In this document: positions 30,730 through 43,140 of the stretch, piece by piece | Position numbering within the stretch: the stretch's first letter is position 1 | Layout: every line of letters begins with the position of its first letter | Origin: Geosiphon pyriformis | Lineage: Eukaryota > Glomeromycota > Glomeromycetes > Archaeosporales > Geosiphonaceae | Direction: 5' to 3' | DNA: 64,000 nucleotides | Assembly (NCBI GenBank): GCA_016748015.1 | Contig: JAAOMT010000671.1 | Coordinates: forward strand, 121,634-185,633 | Program-made: the position numbers and the translations under genes | The notes under the pieces: generated by a model | What the model was told of the DNA's origin: nothing | Database searches by the model: none | What the model saw: the letters and a program-made list of their open reading frames with translations, nothing else

Positions 30730-32402
30730 TATATAGTAACTATAGAGAGAAAAGTAAAGAATCAGGTTCAGATTTTTGAGGCAGAAGCATATCAACCAAG
30801 AACTACAGTTACATAAAAATTCCCATTTACAACAACATGGGAAATGTTATTAAGATACCAGAAGAAACTACCATTGGATACTTAACCACTAAAATTGAAG
30901 ACCAACTGCCAGACACTATTCTAGACTTTCCACAACTTTGCAGATATGTGGATATTACATCTCAAACAATATACAGACAAGAAGAATGTTATCTGCTCTA
31001 ACCAAAACAATTAGAACAGATAAACTTGAGAAATTTAGACCCACTACAATGTATACAGCTTAAAATGTTACTCAACAATTTCAACAACATATTTGCCAGC
31101 AAAAATGAATTTGGCAGAACTAACATTATTCAACATCAGATAAAAACTGGGGACACAATGCCAATAAAAAGCAAAGAGCATACAGAATACCACCAGCCAG
31201 CCATGAAATCATTTGTCAAGAAATTAACCAAATGCTTGACAACAGGTTAATTCAGCCATCAATGAGCCTATGGTCATCACCAGTAGTATTAATCTGTAAG
31301 AAAAATGGAAAAATCCATTTTTGTGTGGATTACCAAAAACTGAATGGACTAACAAAAGGAGATAGCTACCCAACTCCAAAGATCCAAGAACTTTTTGATG
31401 CTTTTGAAGAAAAGAAATGGTTTTTAACTTTAGACTTAAACAGTGGTTACTGACAAGTAGCTATAAAACCAGAAGATAAAAAGAAAACAGCTTTTACAAC
31501 TCAAGAAAAAAATTTCGAATTTAAAGTGATGCCATTTGGCTTAATGAATGCTCCAGCCACTTTCCAATAACTTATAGAAATTGTTTATACTGGGCTACTA
31601 TAGAAATTAATAGTCATATACTTAGATAATATCAATGTGTTCTCAAAAACATTTGATGATCACTTGCATTATTTCTAACAAGTATTTGAAAGACTAAGAA
31701 GAGCTGAATTGAAGCTAAATGCCACCAAGTGTTTTTTTGGAAAAACAGAACTCAAGTTTTTGGAACATGTTGTGAACAAAGATGGTATCAAAACAGATTC
31801 AGATAAGATTGAGATTGTTAAAAACTTTCCAGTACTCACCAACTTGACTGAATTATGAGCATTCTTGGGATTTGTAGGATACTACTATTGCTTTATCAAA
31901 AACTTTTCCAAAATAGCTTAACCACTACACCAAATACAAATAGACTAAAATCCAACAAAAAGTCTTTGACACACTAAGAAGAAAACTTATTCAAGCCCCA
32001 ATATTAATCTATCCAAATTACAGCAAACCATTTATCATCACTACCAATGCATCAGACCAAGTATTGGGAGCAGTACTATTGCAGAGAGGACCAGAGGAAA
32101 GAAAACATCCAGTAGCTTATACCAGTAAAAACTTAAGTTCAGCTGAAAAAAACTATGAAACTCTAGTACTGGAACACTTGGCTATATATTGGGCTGTCAT
32201 TAAATGAAAAAAATACTTAAGTTAAAAGTTTGATGTATACACTAATCACAAAGTATTGACTTCAATCCAGAAGCAAGAATTTGGAAACAATTGCTATGCC
32301 AGATAGAAAATAGAACTTTCACTATTTAATTATATAGTACATTACAAAAAAAGAAAAGAAAATGGAAATGCTAACAGATTGTCACAAATAAGACAAATCT
32401 AA
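30730..32402 (+). pseudogene. R5 beta domain, reverse transcriptase and RNase H
   Basis: The beta domain is shifted in frame (30740-30930). RT begins at about 31026 with LQCIQLKMLL and NIIQHQIKTG, then [37 protein letters not shown] and a catalytic box YLDN (about 31618-31630) in place of YLDD. RNase H follows with ITTNASDQVLGAVLLQ (32038; the catalytic Asp has become Asn) and ends near 32402. At least ten stops, mostly TAA/TAG at Gln. Confidence 0.82.
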
Positions 32403-32559
32403 AAACATTTTCAACCCAAAAATATAACAAAAAAATGAATATACAAAAATACCAACAACTCCAATATTATATAAATATCCAATTGTTCAAGAAAAAATTA
32501 TCTCAAAAAGAACAAAACAACATAAAACAGTAATCAAAATATTTTATTAACCATCAAAA

Positions 32560-33812
32560 TATACTTTACTGGAAGAACAAAAAAAATTCAGATCAATCAA
32601 CCAAAGTAATCACAGAACCAGAGAAAGAGACAATATTATTCAACATGCACTCAGATCCAACAGCAGGACATTTCTATAAAGAAGCAACCATAGAAAGAAC
32701 CAAAAAAAGATACTATTGGCCATCAATATATTTGAATATTATCTAATATGTGCAAAATTGTGATGCTTGTCAGAGAAGAAAAGAAACAAAATCCAATAAA
32801 CCATTAAGACCAATTAAAGTGAGACAATTATTTAATCATATTAGAATTAACTTAGTTGGATCATTAACAATCACCAGCAAAGGCAACAGATATATTGCAG
32901 TAGCCATAAATTATCTCACAAAATGGCCAGAAGCAAAAGTCATTCAAAGAGTAGATGCAGAATTTATTGCCAAATTTGTTCATCAAGATTTGATCTGTTA
33001 ACACAAATGTCCAAAAAAACTACTATTAGATCAAGAAACTCATTTTGTGAATAGAAAATTGGCAGAATTAAGTCAAAAATTTGGAATAAAAAGACTATTA
33101 TTATTACCATACCATCTACAAACAAATGGATTAGTTGAAAAGTTTAACAGAACATTGTGTAAAGTCATTGCCAAAATCAGCCAAAAAAACCAGGATGAAT
33201 AGGATTTGATTATACTATTAGTATTATTTACTTATTGGACAATAAAGTAAGACATGACACAAGCAACACTATTTAAACTAGTATATAATAGAACAGCAAT
33301 CTTACCAGTTGAGATAGAAGTCAAAACATATTTAGCAGAACCAATAACAGAAGAGAATTTTCAAAAAACATTGTTGAAAAGAACATATGATGTAATAGAA
33401 ACACTAGAAAATACATGGTGAAAAGCAGCTAATAACATCCAAAAGTCACAAAAAAAACAAAAAAAAAGACATGATAATCAACTACTAAATAAACCAGTCA
33501 AATTTAGGATTGAAAACAAAGTACTTTTACATTATACCAAAGCAAAAAAACAATGGAGTGGAAAATTTGATCCCAAATAGAACAGACCATTTTACATAAA
33601 GGAAATTCTTGGAAATGGAGCTTATAAACTAAGATAGGACAACAAAATCTTAGCCAAAGCAGCACATAGTGATTAACTGAAACCATATCACCATATAGTG
33701 TCACCATCTATCAGTGATATTCCACAATTAGAAGTACAGAAAATACTAATCCAACCAAATAAAATTCCATGAGATTTAAAACCAATTATAATCATTGAAC
33801 CAAATATGTAAA
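32560..33812 (+). pseudogene. R5 integrase
   Basis: MHSDPTAGHFYKEAT and CDACQRRKE form the zinc end. The first catalytic Asp is Asn (RINLVGSL, about 32848). Position 2 reads LLDQETHF with Asp kept, and Glu is kept in TNGLVEKFNRTL (33123-33158). The GPY/F-type end has QWSGKFDPK and NGAYKLR (33548-33640). Several stops at Gln or Trp codons. Confidence 0.82.
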
Positions 33813-33876
33813 ATTAAACAACCACAAGAATATATAAAGACACAGTATATATGACAAAAGACAACAGAAAAATAGA

Positions 33877-34500
33877 AATTACTAATGGCATTTACTTACT
33901 AGTACAACAACTTTTTCAACTGATTCAACAACAAGAAATGGAAATTACAATCAACTAATAAACTATCAAATACACAAACATCAGAAAAAAACCATGAGAT
34001 AAAATATGAAGAAAAACAGAAAACACTGTGGATAAAATAATCACAAAAGTGAAATTGGCAATAGAAATACAACCAAAAGTCATCTACTATCAAGAGTTAA
34101 CTATAGAAACTTGGAATTAGTGGATACAACAATTTCTGAGAAACTTTTGTTACTTTTATTTGGAACAACCCTTGAACATTTAGGGCTTGTATATGGATAA
34201 AACAAAATGATTATTTAACACAACAATACTGCAACAACTGGAACAATTTGTGGGGAAGAACAATTTGACCACACAAGCAAAAGCCATTTATTGACTACAC
34301 ATTGGATTTCAAGATCGACCAGAAATCTTACTCAATCCAGAAATGAACTCTATTATCATTAACCAAATAGGAAAAATAACCAATGCTCAATTTGAAGAAG
34401 TACAGAACAAGATAGCACAGATAATTCTTGAAAAAAAAGTTCAAGAAATACTCAAAGACAGAGAACTAGAATTAGGAGATCTTGATAGAACTTAATATTA
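33877..34500 (+). pseudogene. R5 post-integrase accessory ORF
   Basis: Coding-like remnant between integrase and polypurine tract, with YLLVQQLFQLIQQQEME near 33893 and a Lys/Gln/Ile-rich end (34350-34490) in which EEVQNKIAQIILEKK is open. It corresponds in place and partly in sequence to the R6 accessory ORF. The mutated GAACTTAAT box and purine tract (34488-34515) follow. Confidence 0.5.
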
Positions 34501-34515
34501 AAAAGGAAGAAATAA

Positions 34516-35366
34516 TATTACTTATAGAATATAAGAAGTATATTAGCATATAAATTAGCCAATCAGAAGTAGCCGTAGTAAATGTGAAATTCCAAGATTC
34601 CTCTTAAAGAAATTGCAGAATTCCAGAAATTTCAGAATTCTTGTACAAGGAATTGCAAAATTCCAGAATTTCAAGCTTCCTCTTAAAAGAATTGCAGAAT
34701 TTCTGGTGTAAAAAATTGAGAAATTGAGAAATCTCAATTATGTATATATATTAGTAGTATTAGAAATAGAAAAGACAGACCTCTCAGTTTAGATCTAATC
34801 TAAAAAACCTTCCATTTACAAATATCAATAAAATAATTATTCTCTATTTTAAATCTACTCTCCACTATCAACACTTTATGTTGATAGTAATTGATACTTA
34901 ACTACACTAGAACAATAGCTTTTAATTACGGCTATTGACAGAATACCAACTTTTATTGCCTTGGTTTATTTCCTTATTTTTTTTTATTTTTTTTATTTTT
35001 TTTTTTATTTCTTTATTATGTACTAATTAATTAAAGAATTAAAGTGCTGAGTTATTGATGTCAAAGATAAGCCTGATAAAAGACCTCAAAGAAAGGGTAT
35101 AACATTGAAAATTTTAAAATAGCTTATCAGAAGGGCATCTCTGCCAGATTACTGGCCATTACACTGAGAAAAAAATTTGACAGAATTGCAATTCTGGGAG
35201 GCTATTGAGAAGACAACAAATAAATTTCTGTTCATTATACAAAGGACTCAACAAACAAAAACCTTCAGATATAAACAACCTTCAGAAATCAACATTATTA
35301 TATCCATTAAACACCAAGTTATGGATTTGTTATTTGATTTGAGACCCCAAATAATTATCTGTAACA
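34516..35366 (+). repeat. R5 3' LTR
   Basis: An 851-bp LTR starting TATTACTTATAG (TG decayed to TA) and ending CTGTAACA. It contains the GGAATTCC-type array (34590-34710), the AT/T-rich stretch at 34975-35015 and GGTTATGGATTTG-type U5. Collinear with R4. Confidence 0.88.
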
Positions 35367-36110
35367 GCAGTTTCTTGATAAGTTTATGTGAGTATAATCA
35401 TTCTCAGCCACTAATTATTTCTTCTGTGGTTGTGTTTTCTTTGGGTTTATTTTCTTTTTTTTCTTTTTTTTTGTCATCCCAAGAAAGTACTGGTAGCAAT
35501 TCATTGTGATTGATGTTAGTCCATGAGACTTGGTAGGCTTCCCAGGTAGGTTTTTTTTTTTTTCGAATTCTATAAGTGGTATTAGTGTTGTGTTCATTTA
35601 AAAATGGCCGCACATGACTGGTACTCATGTGTGTTGACTGTTCTAACTGAGTTAAAGCTCTTGTGTGGTCCAATCAAGCACTGCATTGGTTTTAAACAAC
35701 CAATTATTGCCAACTAGTGCTTAGTATTGTGTGGCTTCTATCATTAAGACTTTGATAAGAGTAAAGATGCCATTGATTTTAAATGAAAAGTTATTAATTT
35801 CACTGATTGGAATTTTGGTGGCTCTATCAGCTATAATTATTTTAGCACTAATGGTGTGATCAATTTGGTGACTTAATTGGTCCATGAATTGTTGGGTAAT
35901 TATGCTGCCAGCTGATCTATTATTTAGGATTAGTTTAATGGAATGACCATTAACTTTGATATCAGTGTATATCGCAGTAATAAGTTTATTGTTAAGAGTG
36001 ATTCTACTAAATAATAAAACTAGAGCAATTTTTTCAAGTTCAAAAAAGAATATGGCAGCAAGAGTTTTGTTTTTAGTATTGATAACTGGTAGAATGTTGC
36101 TGGTAGGTGG
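35367..36110 (-). pseudogene. R1 protease and following linker
   Basis: Minus-strand reading from 36106: the protease active site is decayed to LILNNRSAGS (about 35918-35945, Asp to Asn and Gly to Arg). The MIEATQY block is near 35730, then EAYQVSWTNINHNELL (about 35500-35560) and a Lys-rich tail. The Gag side continues at 46058 beyond R7, and the Cys modules continue at 15449 beyond R5. Confidence 0.75.
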
Positions 36111-36958
36111 TGTTATAGATGATTATTTGGAGTCTCAAATCAAATAACAAATCCATAACTTGGTGCTTGGTATGTTGATAATGCTGGTAATACCAATATG
36201 TTAGTTGTATCTGAAGATTTTAGGGTGGAGTTCTTTGTATAATGGACAGAGATTTAATTGATGGTTTTATCTATAGCTTCCTGAAACTGCAGTTTTGTCA
36301 AATTTTTTTCTCAGCATGGTGGCTGGTAATCCTTTTGGTAAGCTATCCTCAAATCTATAAGTGTTTTACCTTTGTTTCACAGGTCTTTTACCAGCCTCTA
36401 TAACGTCTGTATTTCAGCACTTAATTCTTAATCAATTTAGCAAAACCAAAGAAATAACAAAGAAATAAAAAAAATAAAAGAAAATAAAAAAACAAATAAA
36501 AGCAATTGCAAGTTAGTATTCCGTCAATAGCCATAATTAAGAGCTATTGTTCCAGTGTAGTTAAGTATCAATTACTATCAACATGAAGTGTTGATAGTGG
36601 AAAATGGATTAAGATAGTAAATAATTATTTATTGATATTTGTGAATTGGAAAAGTTGCTTCAATGAAATTTAAACTGAAAGGTTTGTCTTTTCTACTTCT
36701 AATGTTACCATTATATATACATAATTTGGGTTCTATAAGATTGCTCATATTCTCGAGCGATGTGCTATAATTTCTCAAGCAATGCTCACATTGCTGAGCA
36801 ATATGCCATATTTTCTTGACATTGTTCCATATTGCTGAGTAATGTGCCATGATTTCTGACATTGTTCCACATTGCTGAACAATGTGTTTACGTGCTAATT
36901 ATTACTCTCTTATTGGTCTTCTATTTTTTTTATATCTGTTTTCTTTTTATGAGTAACA
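36111..36958 (-). repeat. R7 3' LTR
   Basis: 848 bp. On the minus strand it starts TGTTACTCATAAAAAG and ends CATCTATAACA. It contains the AGCAATGT palindrome array (36745-36890). Compared with the 5' LTR it lacks about one array unit but has a longer A-rich stretch (36455-36500). Confidence 0.9.
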
Positions 36959-37700
36959 TTATCTCCTCCTTTTTAATATTGAGCTCTGTCAAAATCTTTG
37001 TTTTGAATTAATTCTAATACTTCTTTTTTAAGTATTGTTTGTTTGACTCTGTTTCTTATGTTTTCTACTTGTGTTTTGTTCATTCTTCCCCATTGGTTAA
37101 TGGTTATGGTTTCCATGTCAGAGTGTAACAGTATTTCTGGATAGTTCCAAAATATGTTGTATAGTCAGTACATTGTTTTAATGTGTAGTGTTGAATTTGT
37201 TTTCTTTCTGATAAATTCTTTAATTTGTTGTATTATGTCTTGATTGAATATTCTCTTGGATTTGTTGATATACAACTCTTGAATATTCAACTTTTGACCT
37301 AATTGGTAATAGCAATATGATATTAGAAGTCGTTTTGTTTATTGTTTTCAATTTTTTTTGTAAGCTCTTCTGTTGGTGCCATAATAAGTATTTTTCCAAA
37401 AGTGTTCTTCACTTTTTCTATTAAGTTATCTGTCCAGTTTTTATCATTTTTTGGTGGCCACTGATATGGTGTATTCTTTGTCTTTCTTTAAGTGTTTCGA
37501 TAACAAATTATTTGGTTGTAAATAACAATTTCCATGTCTAATTGTTGTTTACTTAAGACTTGAAACAATTGTTAAGCTATAGTGTGAATATGATCTGATA
37601 TTTCCATTTTTCTTGGTTGCTTTTGTCATGTGTACTGTGTCTTTATATACTCTTTTGATTGTTCAATTTGATGTGTTTGGTTCAATAACTATGATTGGTT
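36959..37700 (-). pseudogene. R7 post-integrase accessory region and polypurine tract
   Basis: On the minus strand the purine tract abuts the LTR (36959-36976) and the GAGCTCAAT box is at 36979-36987, written as ATTGAGCTC on plus. Upstream of it is a Lys/Thr/Asn-rich coding-like remnant with many stops (about 37000-37640), comparable in place to the accessory ORFs of R3, R5 and R6. The reading frame cannot be reconstructed with confidence. Confidence 0.5.
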
Positions 37701-37710
37701 TCAGATCTCA

Positions 37711-38900
37711 TGGAATCTTATCTGGCTAAACTAGTATTCTTTGTACTCCCAGTTGTGGAATGTTATTGGTGAATGATGATGCTATCTGGTAATATGGTTT
37801 CAGTCAATCCCTATGTGCTGCTTTGACTAAGATTTTGTTGTTTCATCTTAATTTATAAGCTCTATTTCCAAGAATTTCTCCTATGTGAAATGGTCCATCT
37901 CATTTGGAGTCAAATTTTCTATTTCATTGTTTTTCTGCTTTGGTACAATGTAATAGTACTTTGTCTCCAATCTTGAATTCAACTGGTTTATCTGGTAGTT
38001 GGTTATCATGTCATTTTTTTTGCTTTTCTTATGACTTTTGGATATTATCAGCTGTTTTTTGTCATTTGTTTTCTAGTGTTTTCATTAAGTCATATGTTTT
38101 TCTCAACAATGTTTCTGGGAAATTATCTTCTGTTATTGGTTCAGTTGAATATGTATTGACCTCTATCTTAACTGATAATGTTGCTGTTCTACCATATACC
38201 AATTCAAATGGTGTTGCTTGTGTGGTATCTTGCTTCATTGTCTAATAAGCAAATAATACTGATGGTATAAACAAATTCCATTCCTTTTGATTTTCTTAGC
38301 TGATTTTTGCAATTGCTTCACACAGTGTTCTATTGAATCTTTCTATTAATCCATTGGTTTATGAATAGTATGGTGATAACAATGGTCTTTTAATTTCAAA
38401 TCTTTGACTTAATTCTGTCAATGTTCTGTTTACAAAGTAGGTTTTTTGATCTGATAATAGTTCTTTTGGACATCTATGTTGACAGATTAAATCTTGATGA
38501 ATGAATTCAGCAATGAATTCTACATCTGCTCTTTGAATAGCTTTTGCTTCTGGCCATTTTGTGAAATAGTCTATGGCTACTGCAATATATCTGTTGCCTC
38601 TGCTGGTGATTGTTAATGGTCCTACCAAGTCAATTCCAATATAGTTGAATGGTTGTTTCACTTTGATTGGTCTTAATGATTCACTGGGTTTTGTTTCATC
38701 TCTTCTTTGACAAACATCACAACTTTGAATATATTGAATAATATCTGAATACATTGATGGCCAATAGTATCTTTTTCTGGTTCTTTCTATGATTGCTTCT
38801 TTATGAAAATGTTCTGCTGTTGGATCTGAATACATGTTAAATAGTATTGTCTCTTTTTCTGGTTTAGTGATTACTTTGGTTGGTTGATCTGGATTTCTTC
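37711..38900 (-). pseudogene. R7 integrase
   Basis: The longest open part is 38359-38835: MYSDPTAEHFHKEAI, CDVCQRRDE, core GIDLVGPL (Asp present) and SDQKTYF (Asp present). A single TAA replaces the Gln before TNGLIERFN, in which the catalytic Glu is present (about 38335). It is the only integrase in the window whose D, D and E are all legible. The GPY/F-type end follows toward 37800, interrupted by stops. Confidence 0.87.
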
Positions 38901-39059
38901 TGTTCTTTTGGTAAAGTACATTTTAATGGTTGATAAAATATTTTGATTGTTGTTTTATGTTCTTTTGTTCCTTTTGAGATAATTTCTCCTTGAACAATTG
39001 AGTATTTATATAATGTTGTAGTTGTTGGTATTTTTTAATATTCATCTTTTGTTATATTT

Positions 39060-40500
39060 TTGGATTGAAATGTTTTAGATTTGTCTTATTTGTGACAAAC
39101 TGTTGGCATTTCCATTGTTTTTTCTCTTTTTATAATATACTGTATAATTAAATAGTAAAAGTTCTATTTTCCATCTGGTATAGCAATCATCTCCAAATTT
39201 TTGTTTCTAGATTAAAATCAATTCTTTGTGATTAGTGTATACATCGAACTTCTGACTCAAGTATTTTTTCTATTTGATAACAGCCTAATAAATAGTTAAG
39301 TGTTCTAGTACTGGAGTTCCATAGTTTTTTTCCACTGGACTTAAGCTTCTACTGGCATAAGCTATTAGATGTTCTCTTCCATTCGGTCTTCTTTGTGATA
39401 GTACTGCTCCCAACACTTGACCAGATACATCAGTGGTAATCATAAATAGTTTGCTGTGATCTGGATACATCAATATTGGAGCTTGAATAAGCTTTCTTCT
39501 TAATGTGTTGAATGCTTTTTGTTGAGTTTTGGTCTATTCATATTTCACATTCTTGGTTTGTAGATGGTGAAATGGCTGAGCCAATTTCGAAAAGTCTTTG
39601 ATAAAGTGGCAATAATAGCCTGCGAATCCCAAAAATGCCCTTAGTTCTATTAAGTTGGTTGGTACTAAAAAGTTCTTAACTACTTCAATCTTGTCTGGAT
39701 CTGTTTTGATTCCATTTTTGCTCACCACATGTCCCAAAAACTTGAGTTCAGTTTTTTCAAAGAAATATTTGGTTGCATTTAGTTTCAATTCAGCTTTTTT
39801 TAATCTTTCAAACACTTGTTGAAGATGATACAGATGATCATTAAATGTTTTTGAAAACACATTGGTGTTATCCAAGTATACAACTACTGATTTCTATAGT
39901 AATCTAGTATAAACAATTTCCATAAGCCATTGAAATGTTGCTGGAGCATTCATCAAGCCAAATGGCATAACTTCAAACTCAAAATTTCCCTTTCTTGTAA
40001 TAAATGTTGTTTTCTCTTTGTTAGCTGGATTTATGGCTACTTGTCAGTAACCACTATCTAAATCTAGTGTTGAAAACCATTTATTTCCCCCAAAAGCATC
40101 AAATAGTTCTTGGATCTTTGGAGTTGGATAACTATTATCTTTGGTTACTTCATTCAGTTTTTGATAATTCACACAAAAACGGATCTTTCTATTCTTCTTC
40201 TGGACTAGTACCACTGGTAATGACCATGGACTCATTGATGGCTGAATTAGCCTATTGTCAAGCATCTGATTGATTTCTTAATGAATGATCTTATGACTAG
40301 CTGATAGTACTCTGTATGCTCTTTGCTTAATTGGCATTGTATTTCTGATGCTGGATGATATTGGTGTGGCCAAATTCATTTTCGCTAGCAAAAATGTCAT
40401 TAAAATTGCTAAGTAATATCTTTAGTTGCATCTGTTGGAGTGGGTTTAGATTTTTCATGTTTATCTGTTCCAATTGTTCTGGTTGGAGCAGATAACATTT
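39060..40500 (-). pseudogene. R7 reverse transcriptase and RNase H
   Basis: RT: MLDNRLIQPSMSPW, IRFCVNYQKLN and FSTLDLDSGY (40044-40265); [13 protein letters not shown] near 39935-39975; catalytic box YLDN with TNVFSKTF (39843-39875). Then FLGHVVSKNGIKTDP, and RNase H with ITTDVSGQVLGAVLSQ (39400-39450) and IAYASRSLSPVEKNY. A Trp-to-TGA stop and several Gln stops interrupt it. The YLDN box is shared with R5 and R6. Confidence 0.87.
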
Positions 40501-40548
40501 ACTTCATCTATAGATGATTTGTAATGTAATATCCACATATTTACAAAG

Positions 40549-40794
40549 TTATGGCAAATCTGGAATGTGGTTTGGTGGTTGATCCTCAACTTTGGTGGTT
40601 AAATATTCAATGATGGTTCTCTTTGGTATTTCAATAACACTTTCTGTTGTATTGTAGATGGGAATTTTGATGTTTTTGGGGCTTTTGGCTGATATGTAGA
40701 GATTAGTGAGTTCAATCTTTTCTAATTTGCAAATGGTGGCTTCTGCTTTAAACAATTGAGCTTGATTTTTTACTTTTCTTTTTATGGTTAACAT
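40549..40794 (-). pseudogene. R7 beta domain between dUTPase and RT
   Basis: Open for 81 codons: hydrophobic strands around LTNLYISAKS, IKIPIYNTT and IEIPKRTIIEYLTT. Homologous to 8-298 in R1. It resembles the small beta domain seen between protease and RT in other gypsy-type elements; not named with certainty. Confidence 0.5.
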
Positions 40795-40829
40795 ATACTG
40801 GTCATATGGTGGAATGGAAATTGATTAAC

Positions 40830-41289
40830 AGGTTGAGATAATTTCTCTTTTGTTAATAACTTTTTCTTCTGTCATATTAATTGGTACATCTATTCTACCT
40901 ATTGATCCAAATCTCTATATTCCTTTAGCTATGATCCTTAATTCTTCTCTGTTTCTTCCTGATATTAACTGTGCTACTTTCACCAGAGATAGGAATATTG
41001 CCTGGACTATCTTTTTGTTTGGGTCTATGGTATATGCTTTTTTTGAGTCATTTTGTAGCATTGCAATGATATTTCCTACATATCCTGTATTAATTATTCC
41101 TCTTCTAATGTTGATTCTTTTTTTAGCTAAGCTACTCTTTGATGCTAATTGTACCATTGTTGTTGCTAGAATTTCCAGTGCTATTTTGAGATCAATATAA
41201 GTGTGCGAATATGGTTCCAATTTGATGAGATATTTTCCTGGATATCTCAGATTAAACCCTGCATCAGTATCATGCACACATTTTGACAT
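40830..41289 (-). pseudogene. R7 dUTPase-like domain
   Basis: Motif 1 DAGFNLRYP (Asp to Asn, about 41240-41268), motif 2 SKSSLAKKRI, motif 3 GIINTGYVGNI (catalytic Asp to Asn; Tyr kept), motif 4 KIVQAIFLSL and motif 5 RFGSIGRIDV (about 40885-40915) after a stop. Both Asp losses are G-to-A transitions. The fold signature is clear although the site is dead. Confidence 0.8.
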
Positions 41290-41313
41290 AATATCTTTAT
41301 TATTGTTACTATA

Positions 41314-42240
41314 CTATTTGAGTTCCTGCTTCTTGGAGAGATTAGAAAGCGCGATGTATATTTCAGGGTTTGAATCAGAGTTTGAATCATTGATATTTTT
41401 GTTGCCCTTTTGAATAGAGTTAGAACTGTTATTTTTGTTATCATCATTGTCAGAGTTTGAATCAGAATTGAAAATTGATTCTGAGTTTGATGTGCAGCTG
41501 CTCATTGGTTTATCTTCTTCAAAAATCATGTAGATTATGCGTGGTGGTAGATTGTAAATGAGGTCACACTCATTATAATATTGAAAATCACATGAGATTA
41601 AGCAATATTGACATAATCGGATGTTCAACTGCTCTAAATACTGCTCCTGTTCTTTTCTAGTGGGTGCTAAACATTGATAATGTTTATGGAATTTTTTTGG
41701 GTTATCTTTAATGTTGCCAAAGACATCAAAAGTTTGGACGTATTCAGATTCAGGAAGAGATAAAGGATTGTTTTTGATTTCCAGGAGTTTGCTGGTTGTC
41801 ACACCTTCTGCTTTTGCATACGCCATTCTCCAAAGTTTATGTTTATCATGGGGATATTCTTCCAATTGTCACAACACTTGTTTTTAAACATTGTCAATTG
41901 GTGTGCCTTTGCATACTCAATTATTAATTAGGATTGTATACTGACACATTTCATCACACATTCCTTTTCATCCAGAAATGTTGTTTCACATTCCTTCATC
42001 TGGAAGAGTTTTTTCACAAGTCAAGCATAATTCATTGTTCCATTTTTCAACTTGTTTTGGTCTTCCAAACCATTCAATGATATATGGGCAGCAGTAGAAT
42101 TTGGTTGTCAAAGTGTACTCCTTATCATTGCCACAATAAGCACCCATTGATGACAATTTTTTGCTGCAATCAATGCATACCAGTTTTGGGCAGTGATAAG
42201 TAGATCATTGGGGTGTAGTGTAGAAATTATAAGTGGTATT
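41314..42240 (-). pseudogene. R7 Cys modules and acidic spacer
   Basis: From 42190 downward on the minus strand: CIDCSKKL, PYIIEWFGRPK, LCLTCEK and CDEMCQ (about 41940-42190), then EEYPHDKHKLWRMA (about 41825-41865). The second cluster is LCQYCLISCDFQYYNEC (about 41565-41615), with one Cys turned to Tyr. An Asn/Ser/Asp spacer leads to the dUTPase. Confidence 0.65.
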
Positions 42241-42599
42241 GCTGTTGGGTGTTGGTTCTTCTTCCTTCCCTTTTTCTTTCCCCTTTTTATTTTCTTTTCA
42301 CTCCCAATTTATTAGTTCTTCTTGGTCGTTGTCAGTTTCTTAGGCTTGGTCGAAATTCCAGATAAGTTCTTTTTTTTGCTTTCCTTTGTTGTTGTCATCC
42401 CATGAGAGTACCAGTAGTAACACATTGTGGTTTTTGTTGGTCCAGAACACTTAATAGGCTTCTCAGATAGGTTTTTTCTCTTCTTCTTCAAATTTAATAA
42501 GAGATGCTAGCATGTTGGTGGTTTTGAAATGACCACATGTGGCTAGTACCCGTGTGTGTCAATCATTCTGGCTGAGTTGAAGCTCTTGTGTGTTCCAAT

Positions 42600-43140
42600 C
42601 AAGTGTCACGTTGGTTTTAAACAGCCAGTCATTGCCAATAAGTGCTTAATATTAAGTGGCTTCTATGACTAATACTTTGATTGGCATGATAATGCCATTG
42701 ATTTCTATAAAAAAGTTATCAATCTTGTCAATCAGAGTTTTGGTCATTCCATCAGCTGTGATAATTTATGCACTGGCAGTTCGATCAACTCGGTGGCTTA
42801 ATTGGTCTATAAGTTGTCTTGTGATGATACTGCTGGTTAATCTACTGTTTAAGATTAGTTTGATTAAGTGGCCATCAACTTTGGCATTAGTGTACATGGT
42901 GGTGATAGATTTTTCTTCAAGAGTGGCTTCATTAAATAACAGTATGGCCAACAGTTCCTTGAGTTTAAATGGAAAAATGGCATCTAGTAATTTGTTTTCA
43001 GTGATGGTAGTTGGTGGAATGTTGCTAGTAAGTGTTGGTTGTTGGTTGATTTTCAGATTATTGGATTGGACATCTTCTGAGGTAACCAAGAGACTTAAAT
43101 AGTGTTGGGAATTCGGGTTTTGGGTGTACTCAGTGCCCAA
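42600..43140 (-). pseudogene. R7 aspartic protease
   Basis: Open 42766-43140, then stops. The active site is decayed: LILNSRLTSSIITRQL (about 42810-42860), where DSG has become NSR. ADGMTKTLIDKIDNF and IGNDWL follow toward 42610. An acidic/Phe-rich stretch precedes it as in R5. Confidence 0.77.

Larger units (their letters stand above)
15454..35366 (+). mobile_element. R5: dUTPase-family Ty3/gypsy-type element carrying R6
   Basis: The 5' LTR is split by R6 (15454-15886 plus 25788-26234). The internal region runs 26235-34515 and the 3' LTR 34516-35366. Flanks ATAG (15450-15453) and GCAG (35367-35370) differ by two transitions. It is inserted in the minus-strand Cys-rich linker of R1. All domains are present in order but heavily interrupted by TAA/TAG at Gln codons and by frameshifts. 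Confidence 0.88.

Noticed and set aside
39060-41289. Plus-strand open frames rich in hydrophobic residues (for example 40850-41200 and 42656-43102) that look like membrane proteins
   Set aside because: They are antisense shadows of the R7 dUTPase and protease; the A-rich coding strand gives T-rich, hydrophobic antisense translations.
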